DNA of 56,503 nt from contig JAMPFQ010000026.1 in the NCBI GenBank assembly GCA_023664345.1, positions 1 through 56,503 on the forward strand. Reading direction: 5' to 3'. This DNA comes from Lachnospiraceae bacterium. GTDB taxonomy: Bacteria > Bacillota > Clostridia > Lachnospirales > Lachnospiraceae. Below the pieces are notes generated by a model, which made no database searches, had not been told where the DNA came from, and saw only the letters and a list, made by a program, of their open reading frames with translations. Numbering within the stretch: position 1 is the first letter of the stretch; each line of letters starts with the position of its first letter. Below are positions 40,807 through 49,949 of the stretch, one piece after another. Both the position numbers and the translations under genes were made by a program.

Positions 40807-41481
40807 ATGCAGGCGATTATGGAAACACTGTTCGATATCGTATATCTGTCCCTGGTCATCACAGTCGGGATCAGGATGATGCGTGGGAGCCGCAAAGAAA
40901 AACAATATTTCCTGTTCGGGATGATGGCGGTCGTTCTTGGCACGGGCGATGCATTCCATCTTCTTCCCCGGGCATATGCATTATGCACCACAGGGCTGGA
41001 GAATTTTACGGCGGCGCTTGGCATAGGCAAGCTGGTCACTTCAATCACCATGACGATATTTTACGTGCTGCTCTATCATATATGGCAGATTCGTTATCGT
41101 GTGCAGGGCGGAAATATCCTGACTGTATGTGTCTGCCTGCTGGCAGCCGCAAGGATCATCCTGTGCCTTTTCCCTCAAAACAGATGGACATCTGCGGATG
41201 CGCCGCTTGCATGGGGAATCTATAGAAATATCCCATTTGCGGCGCTTGGACTGCTTATCATTGTCCTTTTTTTCAAAAAGGCATCTGAAACAGACGACAG
41301 GGGATTCCGGTTCATGTGGCTGGCAATCGTGCTGAGCTTCGGATTCTATATTCCGGTAGTTCTTTTTGCGGATGCAGTCCCCATGATCGGAATGCTCATG
41401 ATCCCTAAGACCTGCGCTTATGTGTGGATGGTGCTGATGGGATATCAGGATATGAAGAGGAGGGCGATTCCCAATGGATGA
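40807..41481 (+). CDS. seven-span membrane protein in flavodoxin/radical SAM operon
   Basis: A 224-residue protein with about seven membrane spans and short loops; it contains conserved-looking GDAFHLLPRAYAL and TWxx-like aromatic segments. I do not recognise a named family beyond small clostridial membrane proteins. GTG at 40801 overlaps the flavodoxin stop region and ATG follows at 40807; the ATG is chosen. It overlaps the radical SAM start by eight bases. It may hold the substrate or export the product. Confidence 0.75.
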   Translation: MQAIMETLFDIVYLSLVITVGIRMMRGSRKEKQYFLFGMMAVVLGTGDAFHLLPRAYALCTTGLENFTAALGIGKLVTSITMTIFYVLLYHIWQIRYRVQGGNILTVCVCLLAAARIILCLFPQNRWTSADAPLAWGIYRNIPFAALGLLIIVLFFKKASETDDRGFRFMWLAIVLSFGFYIPVVLFADAVPMIGMLMIPKTCAYVWMVLMGYQDMKRRAIPNG

Positions 41482-42568
41482 GAATTTCGATATCCAGGCA
41501 TATATGACACGGGGTGTAGAGAGGATCGTGGCCGATTCCCTGAAAGCAACCTTAAAAGACCCGCGGGAAAGCGCATTCATGGTAAAGTTTGCGGCGGCAA
41601 GCAGGAAAGCCTCAAAGATACGGGCGGAAGAAGAGAAAAACGGCGTACATATCCCGCCTTTCCTGATCGCAAGCATTACCAGCAGCTGCAATCTGCACTG
41701 TGCAGGATGTTATTCCAGATGCAACCACGCGACACAGGATTCGGAACCGGTGAGCCAGCTTACAAGTGAGGAATGGCTTGCTGTTTTCAAAGAGGCGGAC
41801 GAGATCGGTATCAGCTATATTCTGCTCGCTGGCGGGGAACCGCTGCTTCGGAGGGATATCATCGAGGCTGCGGGGAAAATGCAGAACATTATCTTTCCCA
41901 TCTTTACAAACGGGACTTACATGGATGAAAGGTATCTCAAACTTTTTGACCGGTGCCGCAATCTGATTCCTGTTATGAGCATAGAGGGCGGGAAAGAAGA
42001 AACGGATATGCGCAGGGGAGAGGGGATCTATGACAAGCTGATCTCCAATATGGACAGTCTCCATGAAAAAGGTCTGTTGTTCGGGGTGTCCGTCACAGTA
42101 ACGACAGAAAATGTGCAGGAGGCCGTTTCCGCCAGTTTCCTGGACAGCCTTGCGGGCAGAGGCTGTAAACTTGTGATATATGTTGAGTTCGTACCTGTTA
42201 CGGAAGAGAGCCGGGAACTGGCGCCGGGAGAGGAAGAACGGGAACTCTTAAAGAATGGTATCGGACGGCTGAGAGAGGAATATCCGGAGATGGTCTTTGT
42301 TTCTTTCCCGGGCGATGAAAAGAGTTCCGGAGGATGCATCGCTGCAGGCAGGGGCTTTTTCCATATCAACTCCCATGGCGGGGCGGAACCGTGTCCTTTC
42401 TCCCCATATTCGGACATGAATGTGAGGGATGCTTCGCTTAAGGAGGCAATGCGATCCAGGCTGTTTCAGGCTTTGCGGGACGGCGATCTGCTTGTGGACG
42501 ATCATGCCGGTGGGTGTGTTCTATATGAGAAGAGGGAGCAGGTGGAGGGATTGCTGCGAGAAATGTAA
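41474..42568 (+). CDS. radical SAM protein with SPASM-like tail
   Basis: A 364-residue enzyme. The radical SAM cluster motif is ITSSCNLHCAGCYSRC (C-x3-C-x2-C, about residues 72-79), followed by the AdoMet-binding GGEPLLRRDI. The C-terminal region GGCIAAGRGFFHINSHGGAEPCPF resembles the start of a SPASM extension with few cysteines. About 60 residues precede the domain. Candidate roles are peptide or small-molecule modification. A strong terminator follows the stop. Confidence 0.9.
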   Translation: MDENFDIQAYMTRGVERIVADSLKATLKDPRESAFMVKFAAASRKASKIRAEEEKNGVHIPPFLIASITSSCNLHCAGCYSRCNHATQDSEPVSQLTSEEWLAVFKEADEIGISYILLAGGEPLLRRDIIEAAGKMQNIIFPIFTNGTYMDERYLKLFDRCRNLIPVMSIEGGKEETDMRRGEGIYDKLISNMDSLHEKGLLFGVSVTVTTENVQEAVSASFLDSLAGRGCKLVIYVEFVPVTEESRELAPGEEERELLKNGIGRLREEYPEMVFVSFPGDEKSSGGCIAAGRGFFHINSHGGAEPCPFSPYSDMNVRDASLKEAMRSRLFQALRDGDLLVDDHAGGCVLYEKREQVEGLLREM

Positions 42569-42576
42569 CATTTATG

Positions 42577-42613
42577 GTGGTGTGCCGTTTTTTCGGCACA
42601 CCACATTTTTTTT
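42577..42613 (+). terminator. Rho-independent terminator
   Basis: GTGGTGTGCCG (42577-42587) pairs perfectly with CGGCACACCAC (42594-42604), followed by A and eight T. Confidence 0.92.
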
Positions 42614-42657
42614 AGTTACAAAAGACTCAGATGCTTTCAATGCGCTTCAAAATCAGG

Positions 42658-42686
42658 TGGACTTTTTCCTAAAAAAGATTTATCAT
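42658..42686 (+). promoter_or_regulatory. candidate promoter of the signalling cassette
   Basis: TGGACT (42658-42663), 17 bases, TATCAT (42681-42686), 49 bp before the GTG start. Confidence 0.4.
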
Positions 42687-42734
42687 ATATATAACCATAT
42701 ATACTAAGAAGTGCAGTAGTAAGAGGTACGAAGA

Positions 42735-44912
42735 GTGAAAGAGAGACATAGATGGTTTTATCTGTTGATCATTGTTTCCGCGTCAATGGTCGTTTGTCTG
42801 GCGGTGCTCTTTTATGTCAGACGGATGGAGGAGGCAATTTCGGAGAACATCATCCATTCCATCAGCGAGCTCGCGGAGCACGATAAGACGACTATCCAGA
42901 CATACATTGAGATCTGTTGGAAAGATCTCGCGGAGATACAGGAGCGTTTTACCAGTTTTGAATGTAAAACGATCGAGGATGTTGAGACTAGACTGAACCT
43001 GGAATGTGCTTCCAGCGACTTTACCCACATCTATCTGGTTGCTGAGGACGGGACGGTTTATACGGATAAGTACGTGGTCTATACGCCGGGCAATGACACT
43101 CTGAACAGGAATCTGGATTTCCTGCCTTATTTTAAAGAGGGCGATGAGAGAATCGTAGTTCGGTTTGATGATAAGACAGAGGGCGGATGGCTGTCAAAAG
43201 AGACTATCCTGTATGGGATCCGGCTGCAGGACTATATCGTGGAAGGCACAAAAATGTTTGCGTTGATCGGGATCAGCGACATTTCGTCCATCCAGAACAA
43301 CATGGTCATCGACAGCTTTGTGAAAGACGGGAAAAGTCGTGGACACAGCGCCCTGATCGATATGAGCGGAAATTATATCGTAAATGTCAATAAAGAGATC
43401 TACCTGAACAAGCAGAACAATCTGTATGATCATCTGGCGGAAGCCGAGAGCGCCGACCTGACAAATGAGGAGGTCCAGGAAAAGCTTCAGGCTCAGGAGA
43501 CTTTCGGTTTTTATCATTCTCACGCAGGGGAGCGGGGTAAGGAACTTTTTTATTTCATACCCCTTGATGATAATTTTGATCTGTATTTTATCATGTCCGT
43601 CAACGAGGAAGTTTTTGTGGAGCAGAGGAGGATGTTTGTGTCCCTCAGTATGGCAATGGCGATAATCGCCATGCTCACTGTCATCGTCATGCTGCTCGTC
43701 ATCATGAGGCTGCAGGCGAAGACGATACGGACGACGGAATCGGCCAGATCTCAGAAAGAATTCCTTTCTAACATGAGCCACGAGATCCGGACGCCGTTAA
43801 ATGGCCTGATCGGCATGAACCATCTGATCATGGTAAATATCGATGATGAGAGCCAGAAGCCGCAGATCAAGGAATGGCTGAAAAAGTCCCACAGCACGGC
43901 AGATTATCTGCTGTCGCTGGTGAACGATATCCTGGATATGTCAAAGCTTCAGGCAGGGAAAGCGGACATTGTGAAAGAGCCCATGCTGATCCCCGCGATG
44001 ATCGATGAGATCGCGGCAATGCAGGCTGACAATATCAGAAACCGGGGCGTGGAGTTTATTGTGGAAAAAGATATCACGGAGCCATGCATTGAAGGCGATG
44101 AAACCCGCACGAAGCAGATATTGATGAATATCGTGGGCAATGCGGCTAAGTTTACGCCGGAGGGCAAATGGATCCGGCTGTCCGTCACGCAGGAAAAGAC
44201 GGATGAGATGCATGTGGTCACTATTTACCGCTGTGAGGATACCGGGATCGGGATATCCGCAGAATATATCGACAAGATATTTGACTCTTTCAGCCAGGAA
44301 CGGAACCGGAACACCAACGGCATCAAGGGAACCGGGCTTGGCATGGCAATCAGCAAACTTCTTGCCAACGCCATGGGCGGAGATATCACGGTGGAGAGTG
44401 AGTTCAACGTGGGGAGTACGTTTACGGTCAAGATCCCTTCTAAGATCGTGCAGGAAATCCCGCCCGATCTGCAAGACCAGACAGAGGCGGAAGAAAAGGA
44501 TATGGCATCACCCGTATGCAGAGAAGATGGCAGGCCGGTGAAGATCCTTGTGGCCGAGGATGTGGAACTGAATGCGGAGGTACTGCTGGAAATACTCAAG
44601 ATGGAAGGTTTTGAGACCGCGCTTGCGCAGAACGGGCAGGAGGCGCTGGATCTGTTTGAGCAGTCTGGAATCGGTGAGTTTGACATCATCCTGATGGATA
44701 TGCAGATGCCCGTCATGGACGGATGCACCGCGGCAAGCAGTATCAGGAAGCTGGAACGGGCTGATGCGGGATCCGTTGTGATCTATGCCTGCACCGCCAA
44801 CATGTTCCAGGAGGACAGGGAGCAGGCCCTGGCCAGTGGGATGAACGACTTCCTGACGAAGCCAATCGATGTGGATGTGCTGCTGAAAAAACTAAGGAAA
44901 AACGAAAAGTAA
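42735..44912 (+). CDS. hybrid histidine kinase with extracellular Cache-type sensor
   Basis: A 725-residue protein starting with GTG (AAGAGG eight bases upstream). Residues 9-29 and about 302-325 are membrane spans flanking an extracellular dCache-like domain. Then HisKA with FLSNMSHEIRTPLNGLIGM (His about 349), HATPase with NIVGNAAKFT and GTGLGMAIS, and a receiver (about 598-722) with AEDVELN and phosphorylation site IILMDMQMP (Asp about 655). It lacks an HPt domain, so it depends on another protein, perhaps the second kinase. The solute-binding lipoprotein 30 bp downstream may present the ligand to the Cache domain. Confidence 0.92.
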   Translation: MKERHRWFYLLIIVSASMVVCLAVLFYVRRMEEAISENIIHSISELAEHDKTTIQTYIEICWKDLAEIQERFTSFECKTIEDVETRLNLECASSDFTHIYLVAEDGTVYTDKYVVYTPGNDTLNRNLDFLPYFKEGDERIVVRFDDKTEGGWLSKETILYGIRLQDYIVEGTKMFALIGISDISSIQNNMVIDSFVKDGKSRGHSALIDMSGNYIVNVNKEIYLNKQNNLYDHLAEAESADLTNEEVQEKLQAQETFGFYHSHAGERGKELFYFIPLDDNFDLYFIMSVNEEVFVEQRRMFVSLSMAMAIIAMLTVIVMLLVIMRLQAKTIRTTESARSQKEFLSNMSHEIRTPLNGLIGMNHLIMVNIDDESQKPQIKEWLKKSHSTADYLLSLVNDILDMSKLQAGKADIVKEPMLIPAMIDEIAAMQADNIRNRGVEFIVEKDITEPCIEGDETRTKQILMNIVGNAAKFTPEGKWIRLSVTQEKTDEMHVVTIYRCEDTGIGISAEYIDKIFDSFSQERNRNTNGIKGTGLGMAISKLLANAMGGDITVESEFNVGSTFTVKIPSKIVQEIPPDLQDQTEAEEKDMASPVCREDGRPVKILVAEDVELNAEVLLEILKMEGFETALAQNGQEALDLFEQSGIGEFDIILMDMQMPVMDGCTAASSIRKLERADAGSVVIYACTANMFQEDREQALASGMNDFLTKPIDVDVLLKKLRKNEK

Positions 44913-44942
44913 AACAATCTGCTAAGAAAAGAGAGTACAGCT

Positions 44943-46265
44943 ATGAAAAAAAAGATGATCACTGCAATGCTCGCACTTACATTATGCGGCGGGCTTTTGG
45001 CAGGTTGCGGCGGCAAAGAAAAAGAAAACATAACTCTTATCATCAAGGTCCCGAACCTGGTCATGAATTCTGTCAGCAGACCCGAGATCTTGGATTCAGG
45101 CGTCTTTCTGCAGCAGGCGGGCGAGGCGTTTGCGGCACAGTATGAAGAAGCCGATGTCACGTTCCGGGTGGAAACCTTTGAGTATGTGGATGAAGTAGCG
45201 GCGATCACTGGCAGCTTTGATACGGAAGATGCAACGGATATCCTCTATGAAGGCTATTTCAATATGGCATCCTATCTGCATACCGGCAGAGTGGTTCCCA
45301 TGGATGACATCATTTCAGATGGATTGCGGGACGATATCGACAATGCTTCCTGGGCCATGAGCATGACGGATGGGAAGACCTATATGATGCCGTTCCTGAG
45401 CATGCAGAATATCCTGATCTATAATAAAGAACTTTTTCGGGACTGCGGCCTTGAGAAATATATGACCGACGCGGTTATCATACAGAACTGGACGCTGGAG
45501 GAATGGACGGACATCCTGGACACGCTTGCGGATGATCTTCCTGGCCGGATCTATCCGATGATGATGTACGGCAAGAACAATCAGGGCGATACCCATATCA
45601 TGTCCTTCATTCGGGCTTACGGAAGCGAGATCTTTGGCGAAGACGGGCATTTTGACTTTGAAGGCGAGGCGGCTGTCAAGGCGCTGGAGTGGATCCAGTC
45701 CGGCGTGGATAAAGGATGGTATCCGCCCCATCCGGAAAACCTGGAGATATCGGATTGCAATGAACTGTTCAGCAACGGACAGCTGGCGATTCATATATTT
45801 AACAACGCGAATTTCATGCTCTATGATAATATGGAAAATTATGGATACGTGAATTTCCCCGGCAATGTGGCGACCTCCTTTGTGACCGGTTTCGAGGTGT
45901 TTGACAATGGCGACGAGGCCAGGGTACAGGCGGCAAAAGACTTTATCCGGTTTATTTATGAGAATGATGAGTGGTTGGAACTGTCTGCCGGAAATATCCC
46001 TGTGAGCGGAAAAGTATCGGAAAAATATCAGGATCAGATCATAATGTTGAATGAATTTACCCGAAATGCGGAGAACGTGGTGGACTTTATGAACAACAGT
46101 CCGAACTGGCAGGGAAATGAGACTTCTGTACGCAGCGTGTTCTGGCCCAATATCCATGAACTGCTGTCGAAAAGCATCACCCCTCAGGAATGCGCTAAGA
46201 GGCTGGACGAAACCTGTAATGCCGCATTGGACACAGGGTGGGAAAGCAGTATACTGCATGAGTAG
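44943..46265 (+). CDS. extracellular solute-binding lipoprotein
   Basis: A 440-residue lipoprotein with lipobox LLAGC (Cys about 22) and a type-2 binding-protein fold of the carbohydrate (MalE/UgpB) kind: LDSGVFLQQAGEAFAAQYEE, YEGYFNMASYLHTGRVVPMD, FNNANFMLYDNM, and VTGFEVFDNGDEARVQAAKDFIRFI. No ABC permease or ATPase genes are near. It lies between two hybrid kinases in one operon, so it is probably a sensory rather than a transport protein. It might still deliver sugar to a transporter elsewhere. Confidence 0.9.
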   Translation: MKKKMITAMLALTLCGGLLAGCGGKEKENITLIIKVPNLVMNSVSRPEILDSGVFLQQAGEAFAAQYEEADVTFRVETFEYVDEVAAITGSFDTEDATDILYEGYFNMASYLHTGRVVPMDDIISDGLRDDIDNASWAMSMTDGKTYMMPFLSMQNILIYNKELFRDCGLEKYMTDAVIIQNWTLEEWTDILDTLADDLPGRIYPMMMYGKNNQGDTHIMSFIRAYGSEIFGEDGHFDFEGEAAVKALEWIQSGVDKGWYPPHPENLEISDCNELFSNGQLAIHIFNNANFMLYDNMENYGYVNFPGNVATSFVTGFEVFDNGDEARVQAAKDFIRFIYENDEWLELSAGNIPVSGKVSEKYQDQIIMLNEFTRNAENVVDFMNNSPNWQGNETSVRSVFWPNIHELLSKSITPQECAKRLDETCNAALDTGWESSILHE

Positions 46266-46306
46266 AAGCGGACAACATGCATGAACAGGCAAAGGAGGGT
46301 ATTTAC

Positions 46307-49006
46307 ATGGAGCGGATGCATTTGACAGACCTTTTTGATAGGGAGACTCTTCAACGGATGCAGGATTCCTTTTCTGCCGCGTTGGGTGTTTCTACCGGGA
46401 TCTCTGATGAGAACGGAGTGGCATTGACAAAGCACATGTCTAACTGTGAATTCTGCGACAAGTATACAAAGGGGTCGGAAGAGGGCTTAAAGAGATGTCA
46501 GGAATGCGATAAGCAAGGCGGAGCACGGGCAGTAGAAAACGGCGGGCTGCTGTTGTATACCTGCCATGCGGGGCTGAGCGATTACGCGGTGCCGATCGTA
46601 GTGGAGGGACAGTATCTGGGATGTATCTTCGGCGGACAGATTCTGTATGAGCCTCTGCCCGAAGAGAAAGTCAGGGCATATGCGGAGGAACTGGGGATCT
46701 CCCCGGATGAGTATGCGGAAGCGGCGAAGAAGATCCCCATCGTTCCCAGAGAAAAGATGGAAAATACGGCAAGATTCCTGTATGATACTGCCAACTTGCT
46801 TTTCAAGATGGCGTATGAGCGGTATATGACCCTGCAGATGAACAGCGCCATAGAACATGAGGCTCACATGAAATCAGATTTCCTGGCGAACATGAGCCAT
46901 GAGATCAGGACGCCCATGAATGCGGTGATCGGTATGGCGGAGATGGCGCTGAGGGAGGAATTGCCGCCCGCCGCAAGGGAGTATATCAAACAGATCATGA
47001 CCTCCGGAAAGACCCTGTTGGCTATCATCAACGATATTCTTGATTTTTCCAAGATCGAATCGGGGAAAATGGATATCAACCTGGCGGAGTATGAACCATT
47101 TGATATTGTGAAAGATGTTTCCAGTGTGATCATGACCAGGATCGGGGACAAAAATCTGGAGTTTATCGTGGATGTGGCGCCTGACATCCCCAGGCAGTTG
47201 ATGGGGGACAGCATCCGCATCCGGCAGGTCATCATCAATCTGGCCAATAATGCGGTGAAGTTTACCAAGGTGGGTTTCGTGTATCTTTCCATGCGTTATG
47301 AGAAAGTATCGGATCGGGAGATCATGCTGAAAGTTATGGTGGAAGATACGGGAATCGGGATCAAGCAGGAGGACATGGGCAAACTGTTCCGGTCTTTCCA
47401 GCAGCTTGACAGCAAGCGCAACCGTAATGTAGAAGGAACCGGTCTGGGCCTCGCCATTTCAAAACAGCTGGTAACGCTGATGAACGGTCATATTACGGTG
47501 GAGAGCGAATATGAAAAAGGAAGCCGTTTCTCCTTTGAGATTCCACAGTTTATCATCGACGACCAGCCCTCCATAAAGGTGGAGAGGGAAAATTCCAATG
47601 CGGTCGGCTTGTTCTGCACTAACAAGTACATGCGGGCGAATATGAAGCAGATGCTGGATCAGCTGCATGTGGAGTGCCTGATGGTGGAAAAGAGGGAAGA
47701 TCTGAAATTGTTGGAAGAGAGAAACGTGGAGTTCTTCCTGATTGAACTGGAGGACAACAGTTATGCTTCCATTACCAACGACTTTATGACGGCCCACCCC
47801 AACATAACGGGCGTATGGATCACCCGCTTCGGGGAAAAGATCAAGCCTCTGCAGGAAAATGTCATATCGGTGCCCAAACCGCTGCATATTATGGATCTGG
47901 CCAAGATACTGGCCCATGAAGATCTGTACAGCGGGGAGAACGACCTGGAGGAGAATTTTGAGTTTATCGCACCGGAAGCGGAGATTCTGGTGGTGGACGA
48001 CAATATGCCGAACCTTATGGTCGCGGAGGGGCTGCTTGCGCCCCTGCAGATGAAGATCGACAAGGCGTCCAGCGGAAAAGAAGCCCTTGAAATGATAGAA
48101 AAGAAGCATTACGACCTGATCTTTATGGATCACATGATGCCGGAACTGGACGGAATCGAGACTACCCGCATCATCCGCCGTTTCCATGAAGACTATGACA
48201 GCGTTCCCATCATTGCCCTGACAGCCAATGTAATGGAAGAAGTACGGGCGATGTTCCTGGTGGAGGGCATGAATGATTTTGTGGCAAAGCCCATAGAATT
48301 GGACGTCATCGTCTCCAAGATCAAGCAATGGCTGCCCGCGAAGAAGATCCAGAGGGTGGAGGGCGAAGGAGAAAAAGAAGAACAGAAGCAGGAGCGGCTG
48401 AAACGTATCGCGCAGAAGATAGCCATTCCCAAGCTGGACGTGATATCGGCCATGAAGCTGGCAGGGAGCGAGACGTTGTTCTGGCGGATCCTGCGGGAAT
48501 ATGCAAAAAGCATTTCCCGTAAAACGAGACTGTTACAGCAGTATCTGGAGGAAAAGAACTGGAAAAACTATACCATAGAAGCCCATGCGCTGAAAAGCTT
48601 TTCCAGACAGGTGGGCGCCATGGAACTGTCAGATTTGGCGGCACAGATGGAGCAGGCGGGCAATAAGAAAGATATCGACTTTATCCGCGCACACCATGAT
48701 GAGATGTTGGAGCAATATGAGGCATATGGGCCGATCCTGGAGAAATATCTGGAGTCGCCCACCGAGGCTGTGCGGTTAAGGGATCCCTATGACAGTACAG
48801 CGGTGCAGAACCTGCTGAACGGCATGGAGGAAGCCATTGACAATCTGGATATGGACATCATGGACGAGGTGGTGGAGCAGTTTGAGAAAATGGAACTTCC
48901 CGAAGATCAGGTACAATGTTTCCTGATGATGAAAGAGGCGGTGGAGGAACTGGATGTGGAGACCTGTGAAAAGGTGGTGACAGCCTGGAGAAAACTTTTG
49001 GTATGA
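46307..49006 (+). CDS. hybrid histidine kinase with PocR sensor, receiver and HPt
   Basis: An 899-residue soluble kinase. Residues 5-165 are a PocR ligand-binding domain with the conserved Cys pattern (CEFCDKYTKG, RCQECDKQGG) and HAGLSDYAVPIVVEGQYLG. Then come HisKA (FLANMSHEIRTPMNAVIGM, His about 199), HATPase (NLANNAVKF, GTGLGLAIS), a degenerate receiver (about 430-545), a true receiver (ILVVDDN, LIFMDHMMPELDG, Asp about 606), and an HPt (EAHALKSFSRQVGAMEL, His about 760). PocR domains often bind small carbohydrates or alcohols. The ATG at 46307 follows AGGAGGG; an earlier ATG at 46277 lacks a site. Confidence 0.93.
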   Translation: MERMHLTDLFDRETLQRMQDSFSAALGVSTGISDENGVALTKHMSNCEFCDKYTKGSEEGLKRCQECDKQGGARAVENGGLLLYTCHAGLSDYAVPIVVEGQYLGCIFGGQILYEPLPEEKVRAYAEELGISPDEYAEAAKKIPIVPREKMENTARFLYDTANLLFKMAYERYMTLQMNSAIEHEAHMKSDFLANMSHEIRTPMNAVIGMAEMALREELPPAAREYIKQIMTSGKTLLAIINDILDFSKIESGKMDINLAEYEPFDIVKDVSSVIMTRIGDKNLEFIVDVAPDIPRQLMGDSIRIRQVIINLANNAVKFTKVGFVYLSMRYEKVSDREIMLKVMVEDTGIGIKQEDMGKLFRSFQQLDSKRNRNVEGTGLGLAISKQLVTLMNGHITVESEYEKGSRFSFEIPQFIIDDQPSIKVERENSNAVGLFCTNKYMRANMKQMLDQLHVECLMVEKREDLKLLEERNVEFFLIELEDNSYASITNDFMTAHPNITGVWITRFGEKIKPLQENVISVPKPLHIMDLAKILAHEDLYSGENDLEENFEFIAPEAEILVVDDNMPNLMVAEGLLAPLQMKIDKASSGKEALEMIEKKHYDLIFMDHMMPELDGIETTRIIRRFHEDYDSVPIIALTANVMEEVRAMFLVEGMNDFVAKPIELDVIVSKIKQWLPAKKIQRVEGEGEKEEQKQERLKRIAQKIAIPKLDVISAMKLAGSETLFWRILREYAKSISRKTRLLQQYLEEKNWKNYTIEAHALKSFSRQVGAMELSDLAAQMEQAGNKKDIDFIRAHHDEMLEQYEAYGPILEKYLESPTEAVRLRDPYDSTAVQNLLNGMEEAIDNLDMDIMDEVVEQFEKMELPEDQVQCFLMMKEAVEELDVETCEKVVTAWRKLLV

Positions 49007-49045
49007 TACGGACAACATGAATTTTGCAACAGTGGAGGGAAATAG

Positions 49046-49876
49046 ATGAAGTATAAGGTATTGCTCACCGGAAATAACAAGACCATCATCAACGAATTTT
49101 TTACTTATATGGATTTCAATTTTGAGTGCATAAGCACTTCGGAGCGTTATGATGATATCATGAGCCATCTGAAGTATGTGCAGCCGGATGTGTTTGTGTA
49201 TTGCCTTTACCAGGAACGGCCTGATGACCTGAAACGCTTTGTCAACATAGAGAGGCAGATATCGGATCGTGATATTCCCCTCGTTATCGTGGGAGATTCC
49301 GAGGACTGCGAGGATTTTGCGAAGATCGCGCCCCTGCTCGACCCATTGGTGCTCCAAAAGCCCATATCCAATCAGAATATTATGAACGCGATTATCAATA
49401 TGCTACAGAACAGGATACGCAGACCTGTTCCAAAAGGACAGGAAGCCCCGGAAGTGACGCTGCAGAATGCCCGGGAAATGCTTTCCCAGGCGGAGACGGG
49501 GATAGACGAGAACCGTAAGAAACACATATTGATCGTAGATGATGACAGCAGAGTATTGAGACTGTTGAAGAGTTATCTGGAGGGCAGGTATGAACTGGCC
49601 ACGGCCATCAATGGCAGGGTGGCGCTAAAGTTCCTGGAGACGAAAAGTACGGACCTGGTGCTGCTGGATTATGAAATGCCCACGGAAAACGGTGCCGCTG
49701 TATTGGAGAAGATCCGTGCCAACGAGAAGACAAAGGATCTGCCCGTGGTCTTCCTGACCGGCGTTACTGAGAAGAATAAGATCAGGGAAGTGCTTGCCCT
49801 GAAACCCCAGGGCTATCTGCTGAAACCTGTGGATATGGAGAAGCTATCCTCCACTATCAAGGGCGTTCTGGGGTAA
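49046..49876 (+). CDS. double-receiver response protein without output domain
   Basis: A 276-residue protein of two receivers. The first (residues 1-125) lacks the phosphorylation Asp: the strand reads PDVFVYCLYQ, yet the Lys (VLQKPIS) is kept, so it is degenerate. The second (about 158-276) is complete: ILIVDDDSRVL, DLVLLDYEMP (Asp about 209), FLTGV, LLKPV. There is no DNA-binding domain, so it acts by protein contact, possibly as a phosphate shuttle or sink for the HPt of the preceding kinase. GGAGGG precedes the ATG by eight bases. Confidence 0.9.
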   Translation: MKYKVLLTGNNKTIINEFFTYMDFNFECISTSERYDDIMSHLKYVQPDVFVYCLYQERPDDLKRFVNIERQISDRDIPLVIVGDSEDCEDFAKIAPLLDPLVLQKPISNQNIMNAIINMLQNRIRRPVPKGQEAPEVTLQNAREMLSQAETGIDENRKKHILIVDDDSRVLRLLKSYLEGRYELATAINGRVALKFLETKSTDLVLLDYEMPTENGAAVLEKIRANEKTKDLPVVFLTGVTEKNKIREVLALKPQGYLLKPVDMEKLSSTIKGVLG

Positions 49877-49888
49877 GCGAACTACATG

Positions 49889-49917
49889 GCATGATTGAAA
49901 AAGGCGGTTCATATATT
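49889..49917 (+). promoter_or_regulatory. sporulation-type promoter (sigma-E/G-like)
   Basis: GCATGAT (49889-49895), 14 bases, CATATATT (49910-49917). It resembles sigma-E and sigma-G promoters and precedes a PdaA-type gene, which is forespore-expressed in Bacillus. Confidence 0.35.
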
Positions 49918-49949
49918 GTAGGGAAAGAAAAGTCTTTGGATGTGATGTC

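Noticed and set aside
45315..46292. 325-codon minus-strand frame
   Set aside because: Antisense of the binding-protein gene, whose signal peptide and fold are convincing.
47459..48328. 289-codon minus-strand frame
   Set aside because: Shadow of the PocR hybrid kinase; no motifs and no start signal.
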